NCBI RefSeq assembly: GCF_000935045.1
Contig: NZ_JYKS01000011.1
Coordinates: 168,805 to 232,804, forward strand
Length of the DNA stretch: 64,000 bases
Source of the DNA: Pseudomonas sp. 10-1B
Lineage (GTDB): Bacteria > Pseudomonadota > Gammaproteobacteria > Pseudomonadales > Pseudomonadaceae
Reading direction: 5' to 3'
In this document: positions 35,886-44,366 of the stretch, piece after piece
How positions within the stretch are numbered: position 1 is the first letter of the stretch
Layout of the letters: each line of letters opens with the position of its first letter
Translations under genes and position numbers: made by a program
The notes under the pieces: generated by a model
Databases searched by the model: none
Seen by the model: only the letters and a program-made list of their open reading frames with translations
Told to the model about the DNA's origin: nothing

Positions 35886-38558
35886 TCAGCCGCGGGTGCG
35901 CTTGACCACTTTGCGGATTACGTACGGCAGCACACCGCCGTTGGTGAGGTAGCGAATCTCCTGCAACGAGTCGATCCGGGCAACCAGCTGCACCTCATCG
36001 CGAAGGCCGTCTTCGCGGCGGATCACCAAGCCGATGGCGTTGTCGCCCACGGTCAACTCGTCCAAGCCAACGAAGTCGAACTGCTCGCTGCCGTCCAGGT
36101 TCAGGTCATCCACACCCTGCCCTTCAACGAACAGCAGCGGCAGCACGCCCATGCCGATCAGGTTGCTGCGGTGAATGCGCTCGATGCTGCGCGCCACCAC
36201 GGCACGCACGCCTAGCAGGGCTTGGGCCTTGGCAGCCCAGTCGCGGCTGGAACCGGCCCCGTAGTTGATGCCGGCGAAGATCACCATCGGCGTGCCGGCG
36301 TAACTGGCAGCCGCGTCGTAGAGCGGTTGGCACTGGCTGTGATCGGCGCTCCAAGCCCACGCGCCCGGGCCGGGTTGCTGCTCGCCGAGCAAGCGATTCC
36401 TGACCGACTTGTTGGTAAAGGCGCCGCGCAGCATCACTTCGTGGTTGCTGCGGCGCGTGGAGTACTGGTTCAGGTCCTGTGGGTCTTCGCCGCGCGCCAG
36501 CAGCCACTCCCCCGCCTGGCTGGCAGCCGGAATGGCGCCAGCGGGCGAAATGTGGTCGGTGGTGACGTTATCGCCCAGCACCATCAGCGGCCGTGCGCCC
36601 TGAATCGCCAGGCTGGCTTTGGGCTCGGCCTGGATATCGGCCAGGTATTGTGGGCGACGCAGGTAGGTCGAGCGCGGGTCCCAGGGGAACTGCACGCTGC
36701 CTTCGGCCGACAGGGCCTGCCAGTGGTGGGTACCGTCCCATACCGTGGCCATCCGCTGCTGGAAGAACTCGGGTTTGACCACCCGCGCCGCCATGGCTGC
36801 CACCTCTTCGTCGCTGGGCATCAGGTCGTGGAGGAACACCGGGTTGCCCGCGCGATCCTCGCCAAGCGCCTCACGTACAAGGTCGACTTCGATCGTACCG
36901 GCAATGGCGAAGGCCACGCACAAGGCGGGCGACGCCAGGTAGCCGGCCGGAACCTTCGGGTTCACCCGGCCTTCGAAATTGCGATTGCCCGAGAGCACGA
37001 CCACGCCTTTGAGGCCTTGGTCGGCAAAGGCCTCGACGTGCTCTTCGAGCTTGCCGGAGTTGCCGATACAGGTCATGCAGCCAAACCCGGCCAGCTCGAA
37101 GCCCAGTGCAGAAAAGTCTTGCAGCAGGTCGGCTGCGGCCAGGTAATCGGCCACCACCTGGGAGCCAGGCGACAGCGAGGTCTTCACCCAAGGCTTGCGC
37201 TGCAGGCCCAGGCGCCTGGCGTTACGCGCCAGCAGGCCGGCCTGGATCATCTGCGCCGGGTTGGCGGTGTTGGTGCAGCTGGTGATTGCCGAGATGACCA
37301 CCGCGCCATGGCGTATCGGCTCACCGAACGACGGCTCGAAGTACTCCTCGGCCTTCGGCCCGGTGATTAGGTTGCCACCGCCCAGCACCTCGTCGCGGAA
37401 CGAGGGGCCCGACTGCGACAGCGGCCGGCGCTGGTGCGGCTGGTAAGGGCCGGCGACGCTCGGCTCGATGCTCGCCAGGTCCAATTCGATCAGCTCGTCG
37501 AACACTGGCTCCGGCAAGTCGTCCCAACGATGCAGGCCTTGGGTGCACATGTAGCTTGCGGCCTGCCGGCACAGTTCCGGGGAGCGGCCGGTGAGTTTCA
37601 GATAATCCAGCGTCTGGTCATCGAACGGGAAGAACACTACGGTCGCGCCGTACTCAGGCGCCATGTTCGACACAGTGCCGCGGGCTGCCCAACTCAAGGT
37701 GGTCAGGCCAGGCCCGGTGAATTCGACGAACTTGCCCACCACCGAGCGCTTGCGCAGGATCTCGGCGACGTGCAACGAAAGGTCGGTGGCGGTAACGCCG
37801 GGACGCAGCGCGTTGGTGACACGAAAACCGATCACCTGCGGGAAATTGATCGGCACCGGCTCGCCGACCATCGCCGCCTGCCCTTCCAGGCCGCCGACGC
37901 CCCAGCCGAGCACGCCAATGGCATTGATCATCGGCGTATGGCTGTCGGTGGCAACCATATCGTCCGGGTGCAGCAGGCGCCGGCCGTCCTCGGTACGGCT
38001 TTCCCACACCACCTTGGCCAATGCTTCCATGTTCATCTGATGGATGATGCCGGTGCCCGGCGGGATCACGCCGAAGTTGTTCAGGCTCTTCTGCGCCCAT
38101 TTGATGAAGCGATAGCGTTCGCTGTTACGCCGAAAGTCGATGTCCAGGTTCTGCTCGACCGCCTCAGGCTCGGCGTAGCGCTCGACGATCACCGAATGAT
38201 CGATGGTCAGCACCGCCGGAATCTGCGGGTTCATCGCCGCAGGGTCGCCCCCCAGCTCGGCGACCACGTCGCGCATGCCGGCAAAATCAGCCAGTGCCGG
38301 CAGGCAGGTGGTGTCGTGAAACATCAGGCGGTTGGGCTGAAACGGCACTTCGCAGTCAGGGCCCTGGCCGATGGCGCGGGCCAACACCGGCTCGAGGGCT
38401 TCGGGGGTACAACGCGCCACGTTCTCCAGCAGGATACGGATCGAATAAGGCAAGCGCTGCAGCTGACTCGGGTTCAGCAGCTTCTTCAGGTCGACGTAGG
38501 CAAAACTTACCTGGTCGATCTCCAGGGTGCTCATCAGGTCACGGACAGTCTCGGTCAT
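35886..38558 (-). CDS. acnA: Aconitate hydratase A family enzyme
   Basis: An 890-residue AcnA/IRP-type aconitase. Iron-sulfur ligands are Cys in AITSCTNTANPAQM (near residue 430) and the pair in GFGCMTCIGNSGKLEEH (near 492). Substrate motifs include VATDSHTPMINAIGVLGWGVGG and, in the swivel domain, GINYGAGSSRDWAAKAQALLGVRAV. It is slightly shorter than housekeeping AcnA (about 910). It lies in a carboxylate uptake cluster next to a LysR gene and a CitMHS carrier, so it is probably a paralogue serving citrate, aconitate, tricarballylate or a related substrate; 2-methylcitrate is less likely because no prp genes are present. Confidence 0.93.
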   Translation of the reverse strand: MTETVRDLMSTLEIDQVSFAYVDLKKLLNPSQLQRLPYSIRILLENVARCTPEALEPVLARAIGQGPDCEVPFQPNRLMFHDTTCLPALADFAGMRDVVAELGGDPAAMNPQIPAVLTIDHSVIVERYAEPEAVEQNLDIDFRRNSERYRFIKWAQKSLNNFGVIPPGTGIIHQMNMEALAKVVWESRTEDGRRLLHPDDMVATDSHTPMINAIGVLGWGVGGLEGQAAMVGEPVPINFPQVIGFRVTNALRPGVTATDLSLHVAEILRKRSVVGKFVEFTGPGLTTLSWAARGTVSNMAPEYGATVVFFPFDDQTLDYLKLTGRSPELCRQAASYMCTQGLHRWDDLPEPVFDELIELDLASIEPSVAGPYQPHQRRPLSQSGPSFRDEVLGGGNLITGPKAEEYFEPSFGEPIRHGAVVISAITSCTNTANPAQMIQAGLLARNARRLGLQRKPWVKTSLSPGSQVVADYLAAADLLQDFSALGFELAGFGCMTCIGNSGKLEEHVEAFADQGLKGVVVLSGNRNFEGRVNPKVPAGYLASPALCVAFAIAGTIEVDLVREALGEDRAGNPVFLHDLMPSDEEVAAMAARVVKPEFFQQRMATVWDGTHHWQALSAEGSVQFPWDPRSTYLRRPQYLADIQAEPKASLAIQGARPLMVLGDNVTTDHISPAGAIPAASQAGEWLLARGEDPQDLNQYSTRRSNHEVMLRGAFTNKSVRNRLLGEQQPGPGAWAWSADHSQCQPLYDAAASYAGTPMVIFAGINYGAGSSRDWAAKAQALLGVRAVVARSIERIHRSNLIGMGVLPLLFVEGQGVDDLNLDGSEQFDFVGLDELTVGDNAIGLVIRREDGLRDEVQLVARIDSLQEIRYLTNGGVLPYVIRKVVKRTRG

Positions 38559-38674
38559 GCTCGTATCGCTCGGCTTTTTATAGTGTTCACAGCCTGAAAA
38601 AAGGCAATCAGCGCTGTAGATGTGCCGATAGTAAGAGCAACCTGAAAGGATGAAAATTGGTCAATTACCACAGC

Positions 38675-38697
38675 AGCGTTCTCCGAACGAGAACGCT
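38675..38697. terminator. Perfect hairpin after LysR gene, possible terminator
   Basis: AGCGTTCTC-CGAAC-GAGAACGCT gives a nine-pair stem, 12 bp beyond the LysR stop codon and upstream of acnA. No T-run follows on the minus strand, so it could be an operator or mRNA stabiliser instead. Confidence 0.3.
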
Positions 38698-38708
38698 TGC
38701 CCGAGGCT

Positions 38709-39596
38709 CTACTCCGGTAATTTCAGGTGGTCGATGAAAGTTTTCAGGGTCGGCGAGGCACCGTCGTATTTACGCAACGCCAGCAGCAGCGTGCGCTGGG
38801 CCCACGGTTCGGCGAGGGTCACTGCCTTGAGCTTGTGGCTGCGCAGGTACTGGTCGATCACGCTGCGCGGCAGCACGGCGATACCCAGTCCGTTGGACAC
38901 CATCCTGCACATGCAGTCGAAGCTGCTGATGCGGATGCGCAGCTTGAGGCTCATGTCGAGCTTCGCCGCCTCGCGGGTGAGCAAGGTGTGCATCGAGCTT
39001 TCCAGGTGCGGGCCAACCATCTCGTGCGCCAGCACCTCCTTGAAGTTGACACTCTTGCACGCAGCCAGCTCATGGCCACCGGGCACCACCAGAGTCAGCT
39101 CGTCGTGCCGGTACGGGTAGGTTTCCAGCCCCTGTGCCGGCGTCTGTACGGCGATGATGCCCAGATCCGCACGGCCATCGGCCACCGCACGCACCACCGC
39201 CGACCCCACCCGCTCCTCGATGTCGAACTTGATCTGCGGATAGGAGCGAGCAAAATCGGCAAGGTCCTGCGGCAGGAACTGGGACAGCGCGGAGGTGATC
39301 GCGTGAATCCGTATATGACCCTTCACCCCGCTCGCATAACCGCTCAGCTCAGTGTCGAGCTGGGCCATGGTCTGTTTGAGCTGCCGGGCATAAAACAGCA
39401 ACGATTGCCCAGCCGGGGTCAGCTCGACCCCGCGGGCATTGCGCAGCAACAGGGGTGAACCGATCTGGGCTTCGAGCTCGGTGATGCGCTTGCTGATCGC
39501 CGACACGGCCACGTGCTTGATCCGGCTGGCGCGGGTGAGGTTGCGCTCCTGCGCAACGGTGATGAAAAGGTCCAGGCTGATTAGGTCGTAGCGCAC
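38709..39596 (-). CDS. LysR-family transcriptional regulator
   Basis: A 295-residue LysR regulator with a GTG start at 39596 (AGGA nine bases upstream; MRYDLISLDLFITVAQERNL). The HTH is NLTRASRIKHVAVSAISKRI and the effector domain is complete. It is cotranscribed or tandem with aconitase (downstream) and lies after the CitMHS gene. Such LysR proteins next to CitMHS or aconitase genes usually respond to citrate-like acids. Confidence 0.93.
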   Translation of the reverse strand: MRYDLISLDLFITVAQERNLTRASRIKHVAVSAISKRITELEAQIGSPLLLRNARGVELTPAGQSLLFYARQLKQTMAQLDTELSGYASGVKGHIRIHAITSALSQFLPQDLADFARSYPQIKFDIEERVGSAVVRAVADGRADLGIIAVQTPAQGLETYPYRHDELTLVVPGGHELAACKSVNFKEVLAHEMVGPHLESSMHTLLTREAAKLDMSLKLRIRISSFDCMCRMVSNGLGIAVLPRSVIDQYLRSHKLKAVTLAEPWAQRTLLLALRKYDGASPTLKTFIDHLKLPE

Positions 39597-39620
39597 TGAG
39601 AAAGTCCTGAAAGGCTGGAG

Positions 39621-39645
39621 CCGGGGCGTTCGGCGAACGCCCCGG
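39621..39645 (-). terminator. GC-rich hairpin after CitMHS gene
   Basis: CCGGGGCGTTC-GGC-GAACGCCCCGG, an 11-pair perfect stem starting ten bases after the CitMHS stop codon. The T-tract is poor, so intrinsic termination is likely but not certain. Confidence 0.5.
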
Positions 39646-39654
39646 TGTCAATGA

Positions 39655-40986
39655 TCAGCCAGCACTCCATGGGAACAGACCGAAGCCCATGGCCACGAAC
39701 ATGATCACCATGCACAGGGCGAAGGCCCATTTCAACGTGTACTTCTGGTGGTCACTGAACTCTACCCCAGCCAGGCCGCACAACAAGTAGGTGGACGCCA
39801 CCAGTGGGCTTAGCAAGTGGATGGGCTGGCCGACCAGCGAAGCGCGGCCGATTTCAGCGTGGGTGATGCCATACACCTCGGCGGCCTTGGCCAGCACCGG
39901 CAGCACGCCGTAGTAAAAGGCATCGTTGGACATGAAGAAGGTGCCGGGGATGCTCGCCAACGCGGTGATCGGCGCCATGTACGGCCCCCAGGTTTCCGGG
40001 AGCATGTCGAGGAAGCTCCTGGACATCGCGTCGACCATGCCGGTACCGGAAAGGATCCCGGCCAGGATGCCGGCGGCGAGGAAGATCGCGATCTGGTTCA
40101 GCGCCGTCGGCGCGTGGGCCGAGATGCGCCGGCGCTGGTCCTGCATGTGCGGGTAGTTGATCACCAGGGCGATGGAAAACGCGACCATGAACAGAATCGC
40201 CAGCGGCAGTACTTCCAGCACCAGCCCGGTCATCAGCGCGATGGTCAGGCCGGCGTTAAGCCAGAACAGCTTCGGTCGGCGCAGTTCGGCGTTCTCTTCC
40301 GAGAGCGAGGGGGTGGCTTCGTTGTCGGCGTCGTCGAACACGGTGGCCGCGGCGCCCAGCGACTGAGGCAAGGTGCCCAGGCGCTGGCGTTCACGTACAC
40401 CGATGAACCAGGCCAGCAGCAATACACCCAGGAAACTGATGATCAGGGTGGGAATCAGCGGCAGGAACAGCTCCGAGGTTTCCACCTGCAACGAAGCGGC
40501 GGCACGGGCCAGCGGGCCGCCCCACGGCAGCAGGTTGGTCACGCTGGCGGCGAGGATCACCACGCAGGTCAGCGCCAGCGGGTCCAGACGCATGCGCTTG
40601 AACAGCGGCAACATGGCCGTGACAGTGATCATGTAGGTGGTCGAGCCGTCGCCATCGAGCGACACCAGGCCGGCCAGCAGCGCGGCGAATACCACCGCCT
40701 TCATCGGGTCGCCGCCGATCAGCTTGATGAACTTCTTGATGATCGGGTCGAACAGCCCGGTATCGAACATCACCCCAAAGTAGAGAATGGCGAACATCAC
40801 CATGATCGCGGTCGGCGCCACCTTGCGCAGCCCCTCGATCATCATGCCGCCCATGTCCGGGCCGAAACCGGCGAGCAAGGCGAAGACGATCGGTACGGTG
40901 GTCATCGCCACCAGCGGCGACAGGCGTTTGGTCATGATCAGGGCCATGAAGGTCACGATCATGCCGTATCCAAGAATTGACAGCAT
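39655..40986 (-). CDS. CitMHS-family citrate/metal carrier
   Basis: A 443-residue inner-membrane carrier of the CitM/CitH group, which import citrate as a Mg or Ca complex with protons. It has about 12 hydrophobic helices, with AAASVTNLLPWGGPLARAA and SNDAFYYGVLPVLAKAAEVY as family motifs. I chose ATG 40986 (AAGG eight bases upstream) over a GTG three codons earlier. It is next to the LysR and aconitase genes, so citrate or another tricarboxylate is plausible. An AAAGTACAATT element lies 18 bp upstream of the start. Confidence 0.93.
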   Translation of the reverse strand: MLSILGYGMIVTFMALIMTKRLSPLVAMTTVPIVFALLAGFGPDMGGMMIEGLRKVAPTAIMVMFAILYFGVMFDTGLFDPIIKKFIKLIGGDPMKAVVFAALLAGLVSLDGDGSTTYMITVTAMLPLFKRMRLDPLALTCVVILAASVTNLLPWGGPLARAAASLQVETSELFLPLIPTLIISFLGVLLLAWFIGVRERQRLGTLPQSLGAAATVFDDADNEATPSLSEENAELRRPKLFWLNAGLTIALMTGLVLEVLPLAILFMVAFSIALVINYPHMQDQRRRISAHAPTALNQIAIFLAAGILAGILSGTGMVDAMSRSFLDMLPETWGPYMAPITALASIPGTFFMSNDAFYYGVLPVLAKAAEVYGITHAEIGRASLVGQPIHLLSPLVASTYLLCGLAGVEFSDHQKYTLKWAFALCMVIMFVAMGFGLFPWSAG

Positions 40987-41003
40987 TTGTATCACCTTGA
41001 CGT

Positions 41004-41014
41004 AAAGTACAATT
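41004..41014. promoter_or_regulatory. AAAGTACAATT element upstream of CitMHS gene
   Basis: The same 11-mer occurs in the promoter region upstream of the SDR gene (41916-41926), and a close form (AAAGTGCAA) occurs at 44202-44210 upstream of the dehydrogenase. This suggests a shared operator, possibly for a GntR protein of this region. Confidence 0.35.
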
Positions 41015-41070
41015 GTTTTTATGAGTCAGCGCCGGGGCGCATCAAGGTAGTGCTACAGCCGGAGCAGCCG

Positions 41071-41814
41071 TCAGCTCATGTGCAGGCCGCCATTGAGCGA
41101 GAAATCGGCCCCGTTTGCATAGCCCGATTCGTCGGATGCCAGCCACGCGCAGATGGCGGCGATCTCGTCCGGGGTGCCCAGGCGGCGCGCTGGGATGTCC
41201 TGGATGATGCGGTCCATCACCGCGCTGCTGGTCACCGAACGCAGCTTGGGGGTAGTGATGAAGCCTGGCGACACGGTGTTCACCGTTACCCCGCGCGAGC
41301 CCACCTCGCGGGCCAGTGCGCGGGTAAAGCCGCGGATCGCCGACTTGGCGGTGGAATAGTTGACCTGCCCGACCTGGCCGATCTGGGCGTTGACCGAGGA
41401 GATGTTGATCACCCGGCCCCAGCCGCGCGAGACCATGTCATCGACCACCTGACGGGTGACGTTGAACAGGGAATTGAGGTTGGTGTCGATCACGGTGCTC
41501 CAGTCGCTGGGCTGCATGTCGCGGAACACCACGTTGATTGCCGTGCCGGCATTGTTCACCAACACGTCCACCGGCCCAATGTCCTGTTTGATCCGGGCAA
41601 AAGCTTCCTGGCAGGACGCCCAGTCCGCCACATTGCCTTCGGAGGCGACGAATTCGAAGCCGCGGCGCTTTTGCTCAGCCAGCCATTCGTCCTTGTGCGG
41701 CGAGGCTGGGCCGCAGCCGACCACGACCGTGAAGCCGTCGCGGGCCAGGCGCTGGCAAATGGCGGTGCCCAGGGCGCCCATCCCTGCCGTGACATAGGCG
41801 ATACGTTTGCTCAT
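41071..41814 (-). CDS. Short-chain dehydrogenase/reductase, PhaB-like
   Basis: A 247-residue classical SDR. The cofactor motif TAGMGALG, NNAG (VNNAGTA), the catalytic Ser in INISSVN, the YSTAK Tyr/Lys pair and a PGFITT motif are all present. It most resembles acetoacetyl-CoA reductase-type SDRs. The start at 41814 gives MSKRIAYVTAG. It probably oxidises or reduces a hydroxy acid in the same pathway as the CitMHS carrier (90 bp away, same strand). The substrate is unknown. Confidence 0.9.
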   Translation of the reverse strand: MSKRIAYVTAGMGALGTAICQRLARDGFTVVVGCGPASPHKDEWLAEQKRRGFEFVASEGNVADWASCQEAFARIKQDIGPVDVLVNNAGTAINVVFRDMQPSDWSTVIDTNLNSLFNVTRQVVDDMVSRGWGRVINISSVNAQIGQVGQVNYSTAKSAIRGFTRALAREVGSRGVTVNTVSPGFITTPKLRSVTSSAVMDRIIQDIPARRLGTPDEIAAICAWLASDESGYANGADFSLNGGLHMS

Positions 41815-41915
41815 GTGTGTACTCCAATTATGTTTTTGTGGGGAGCATTGCCGGGCCACTGGCCGTGGCGGCTGCCGACTACTAAACGCCATCGCAAATT
41901 GTTTTGCAAGACAAC

Positions 41916-41926
41916 AAAGTACAATT
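41916..41926. promoter_or_regulatory. AAAGTACAATT element upstream of SDR gene
   Basis: Second exact copy of the 11-mer, preceded by TTTTGCA (41902-41908). The combination TTTTGCA-N7-AAAGTACAA resembles TTTTGCA-N6-AAAGTGCAA at 44189-44210. Candidate operator half-sites. Confidence 0.35.
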
Positions 41927-41990
41927 ACACGACAAAAAACGAGATTTCCGACTTACCCCTAGCATTGCACTTTTAAAATCATATAGCCGA

Positions 41991-42650
41991 TTACAACAGC
42001 AGGCGGCGAAGCTTCTGCACGGCGCTGTCCGGTGTGGTCAGCACGGTTCGCCCGCTGGCCTGGCCTACCGCTGGTGCGGCCGAAGTCATGGAAAACTGCG
42101 AGAAACACAGCACCTCACATCCCTGCACCTGCTCCGCCAGCGCCGCGATCAACCGGTCATGCCCGGCCGCATCGCCGGCATGCAAGGCTTCGAGCGCTTG
42201 CGGGCAGGCCCCTGACACAATCTCCAGCTCGACACCGCGCGCCTGGGCGGCGTGCTGGAATTCCGCCGTCATTGAAGCGATGGAAGGCTCGAAGGTCGCC
42301 AGGATCCCGACCTTGCGCGCCTGCTCAAGTGCCTGCTCGATCATCGCCTCGTTCGGCTTGAGCACCGGGATATCCAGCTCACCGCGGCTCAGCTCGATCG
42401 CCTCGCCAAACGCCGAGCAGGTGAATAGCACCGCATCGGCGCCGGCATCGCAGGCATAGCGCGCCAGGGTGCGAAAGCGCCGCTTCAGGTCGTCGGTAAG
42501 GCCACCAGCGCTGCGCAGGTCTCGCGAGAGCGAATCTTCCAGCAGATTGCACAATTGCGCCTCGGGCCAGAGACGGGCGAAGGCCTCGGCGATCGGGGCC
42601 ATGGCCACGGGCGTGGCGTGAATCAGAAAAATACGTTTGGTGCTGGTCAT
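41991..42650 (-). CDS. Asp/Glu/hydantoin racemase superfamily protein
   Basis: A 219-residue enzyme of the aspartate racemase/maleate isomerase/arylmalonate decarboxylase superfamily. The first catalytic-type Cys is in VLFTCSAFGEAIE. The second half has CEVLCFSQFSM, so the second Cys is present but its context is atypical. CGGAG precedes ATG 42650. It is divergent from the GntR gene (67 bp) and may racemise or isomerise a small dicarboxylate used in this cluster. The assignment is at superfamily level only. Confidence 0.82.
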   Translation of the reverse strand: MTSTKRIFLIHATPVAMAPIAEAFARLWPEAQLCNLLEDSLSRDLRSAGGLTDDLKRRFRTLARYACDAGADAVLFTCSAFGEAIELSRGELDIPVLKPNEAMIEQALEQARKVGILATFEPSIASMTAEFQHAAQARGVELEIVSGACPQALEALHAGDAAGHDRLIAALAEQVQGCEVLCFSQFSMTSAAPAVGQASGRTVLTTPDSAVQKLRRLLL

Positions 42651-42717
42651 GTGTACTCCGTGATGCAAACATTGTGGCTTCTCGCGGCGTGCCGCCCGAT
42701 GCTCGAAGCGTTAGAAG

Positions 42718-43656
42718 ATGACAACCAAGAAAAGACCCGACCTCGCAGGCCAACTCGCTCCCAAGATCCTCGACATGGCCCGGGCACGCTCGATGCGTGC
42801 TGGCGACCCGCTGCGCGAGGAAGCCTTCGCCAAGGAGCTGGGCGTGTCCCGTTCCCCAGTACGGCGCGGCTTCGCCCTGCTCGAAGAGCTCGGCCTGGCG
42901 GTCAAGGAACCAAACCGCGGCTACTTCCTCACCACCGACGCGCGCAGCATCGACACCCGCAAGCTGCCGCTGGATGTCGACACTTCTGAAGACTTCTACC
43001 TGCGTGTGGTCGACGATGTGCTGGCCGGCGAGATCAGCACTTCGTTCTTCGAAGCTGAGTTGCTGCGCAAGTACGATGTGCCGCGGGGCCAGTTGCTCAA
43101 GGTGCTCAACCGCCTGGCCAACGAAGGCATGATCGAACGCAACCCCGGCCAGGGCTGGAGCATCAACAGCTTCCTGCACGACTCCGAGGCGCATATCCAG
43201 AGTTACCGCTTTCGCATGGCCATCGAGCCTGCGGCACTGCTCGAACCCGGTTACAAGGTGGACACGGTCGCGTTCGCCAAGGCCCGGCGCATCCAGCAGG
43301 AACTGCTCGACGGCGACATCTTCACGCTGTCGCGCTCGCAGCTGTTCCAGATCGGCTCGCACCTGCACGAACTGATCGTGCGCTGCTCGGGCAACGCCTT
43401 CTTCCTGGAGGCCATCCGCCGTCAGAACCAATTGCGCCGCTTCATGGCCTACCAGTCCAACGTCGACCGCCCACGGCTGATCAGCCAGTGCAAGGAACAC
43501 ATCCAGTTGCTCGACCTGATCGAGGAAGGACGTCGTGAAGAAGCTGCCGTCTTTCTGCGCGAGCACCTGGATGTGGTCAGCCGCCTGAAAGCGGCGCGCG
43601 AGGCCCAGGACGCCAAAGATCTCAAACATGCACTAGCCGTCGCCGACCTGGGTTAA
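42718..43656 (+). CDS. GntR-family regulator with two winged-HTH domains
   Basis: A 312-residue FadR-group regulator. It has one N-terminal wHTH (about residues 10-75; REEAFAKELGVSRSPVRRGF, then NRGYFLT). A second wHTH-like unit lies near 95-140 (AELLRKYDVPRGQLLKVLNR, then NPGQGW). An all-helical FCD ligand domain follows (MAIEPAALLEP, HLHELIVRCSGNAFFLEAIR). The duplicated DNA-binding part is shared with the GntR gene at 48878-49783. It is divergent from the racemase-like gene and convergent with the RraA-like gene, with a four-base overlap of the stops. It is a likely repressor of the acid-sugar genes. Confidence 0.9.
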   Translation: MTTKKRPDLAGQLAPKILDMARARSMRAGDPLREEAFAKELGVSRSPVRRGFALLEELGLAVKEPNRGYFLTTDARSIDTRKLPLDVDTSEDFYLRVVDDVLAGEISTSFFEAELLRKYDVPRGQLLKVLNRLANEGMIERNPGQGWSINSFLHDSEAHIQSYRFRMAIEPAALLEPGYKVDTVAFAKARRIQQELLDGDIFTLSRSQLFQIGSHLHELIVRCSGNAFFLEAIRRQNQLRRFMAYQSNVDRPRLISQCKEHIQLLDLIEEGRREEAAVFLREHLDVVSRLKAAREAQDAKDLKHALAVADLG

Positions 43657-44129
43657 GCGCGCGGGGCGTCAAGCACGACGACACCATCGTCGTCGCCGTA
43701 CAGCAGGTCGCCGCTGGCGATGGTCTGGCCGGCGAACGTCACGTCCAGGCCGACCTGGCCTTCGTTACGCTTGACCGACTTGGCCGGCGTGACGCCCAGC
43801 GCCTTGATGGCCATCGGCAACCCTCTGAGCACCGCCTTGTCGCGCACGTAGCCGTACACCAGCACACCGGCCCAGCCATTGCATACCAAGTCCTCGGCGA
43901 TATGGTCGCCGAACAGCGCGCAGCGCTCGCTGCCACCGCCGTCGATCACCAGCACCCTGCCCTCGCCCGCCTGCCCGCTCAGTTCCTTGATGCGTGAATT
44001 GTCTTCGAAGCATTTGACGGTAACCGCAGGCCCCTGGAAGTCGGCCCTGCCGCCCAGGTCCATGAACAGCGGCGCCAGTACCCTGGCCTGCTGGGGCTTC
44101 TCATCGCACAGATCGGTAGTCTTGATCAC
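43653..44129 (-). CDS. RraA-like aldolase/decarboxylase family protein
   Basis: A 158-residue protein of the RraA/HMG-aldolase family. The GTG start at 44129 follows AAGGAG. It has the motifs VIDGGGSERCALFGDHIAE, NGWAGVLVYGYVRD (the Arg-Asp pair of class II pyruvate aldolases) and GDLLYGDDDGVVVL. Members either inhibit RNase E or cleave 4-hydroxy-4-methyl-2-oxoglutarate and decarboxylate oxaloacetate. In this catabolic setting an enzymatic role on a 2-keto acid is more likely than RNase control. It is divergent from the dehydrogenase gene. Confidence 0.9.
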   Translation of the reverse strand: MIKTTDLCDEKPQQARVLAPLFMDLGGRADFQGPAVTVKCFEDNSRIKELSGQAGEGRVLVIDGGGSERCALFGDHIAEDLVCNGWAGVLVYGYVRDKAVLRGLPMAIKALGVTPAKSVKRNEGQVGLDVTFAGQTIASGDLLYGDDDGVVVLDAPRA

Positions 44130-44188
44130 TGCGGTCTCCTTCGGGACGAGCAAAAGTCGAAATGTAAAACAAATGTTGCATAGATTGG

Positions 44189-44210
44189 TTTTGCATGCAA
44201 TAAAGTGCAA
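44189..44210. promoter_or_regulatory. TTTTGCA-N6-AAAGTGCAA element between RraA-like and dehydrogenase genes
   Basis: Lies in the 237 bp divergent promoter region and includes the perfect palindrome TTGCATGCAA (44191-44200). It resembles the elements at 41004 and 41916. A second dyad, ATTGTAT-TTC-ATACCAAT, lies near 44282-44299. These are candidate GntR operators. Confidence 0.35.
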
Positions 44211-44366
44211 ACGCGATCACGAGGGTTCCGCCGCTCGCTGGTGCCGGCACGGTATCGACGATTGGCCAACGAAGTTTCATTATTGTATTTCATACCAATG
44301 ACATACATTTTAACGCGACACCGCTCGAGCGCTTCAGTCCCGAATAAAAATGGTTAGGAGAGTGTG

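Noticed and set aside
36222..37370. 382-residue plus-strand open frame over the aconitase gene
   Set aside because: Antisense to the iron-sulfur ligand region of AcnA; no motif of its own.
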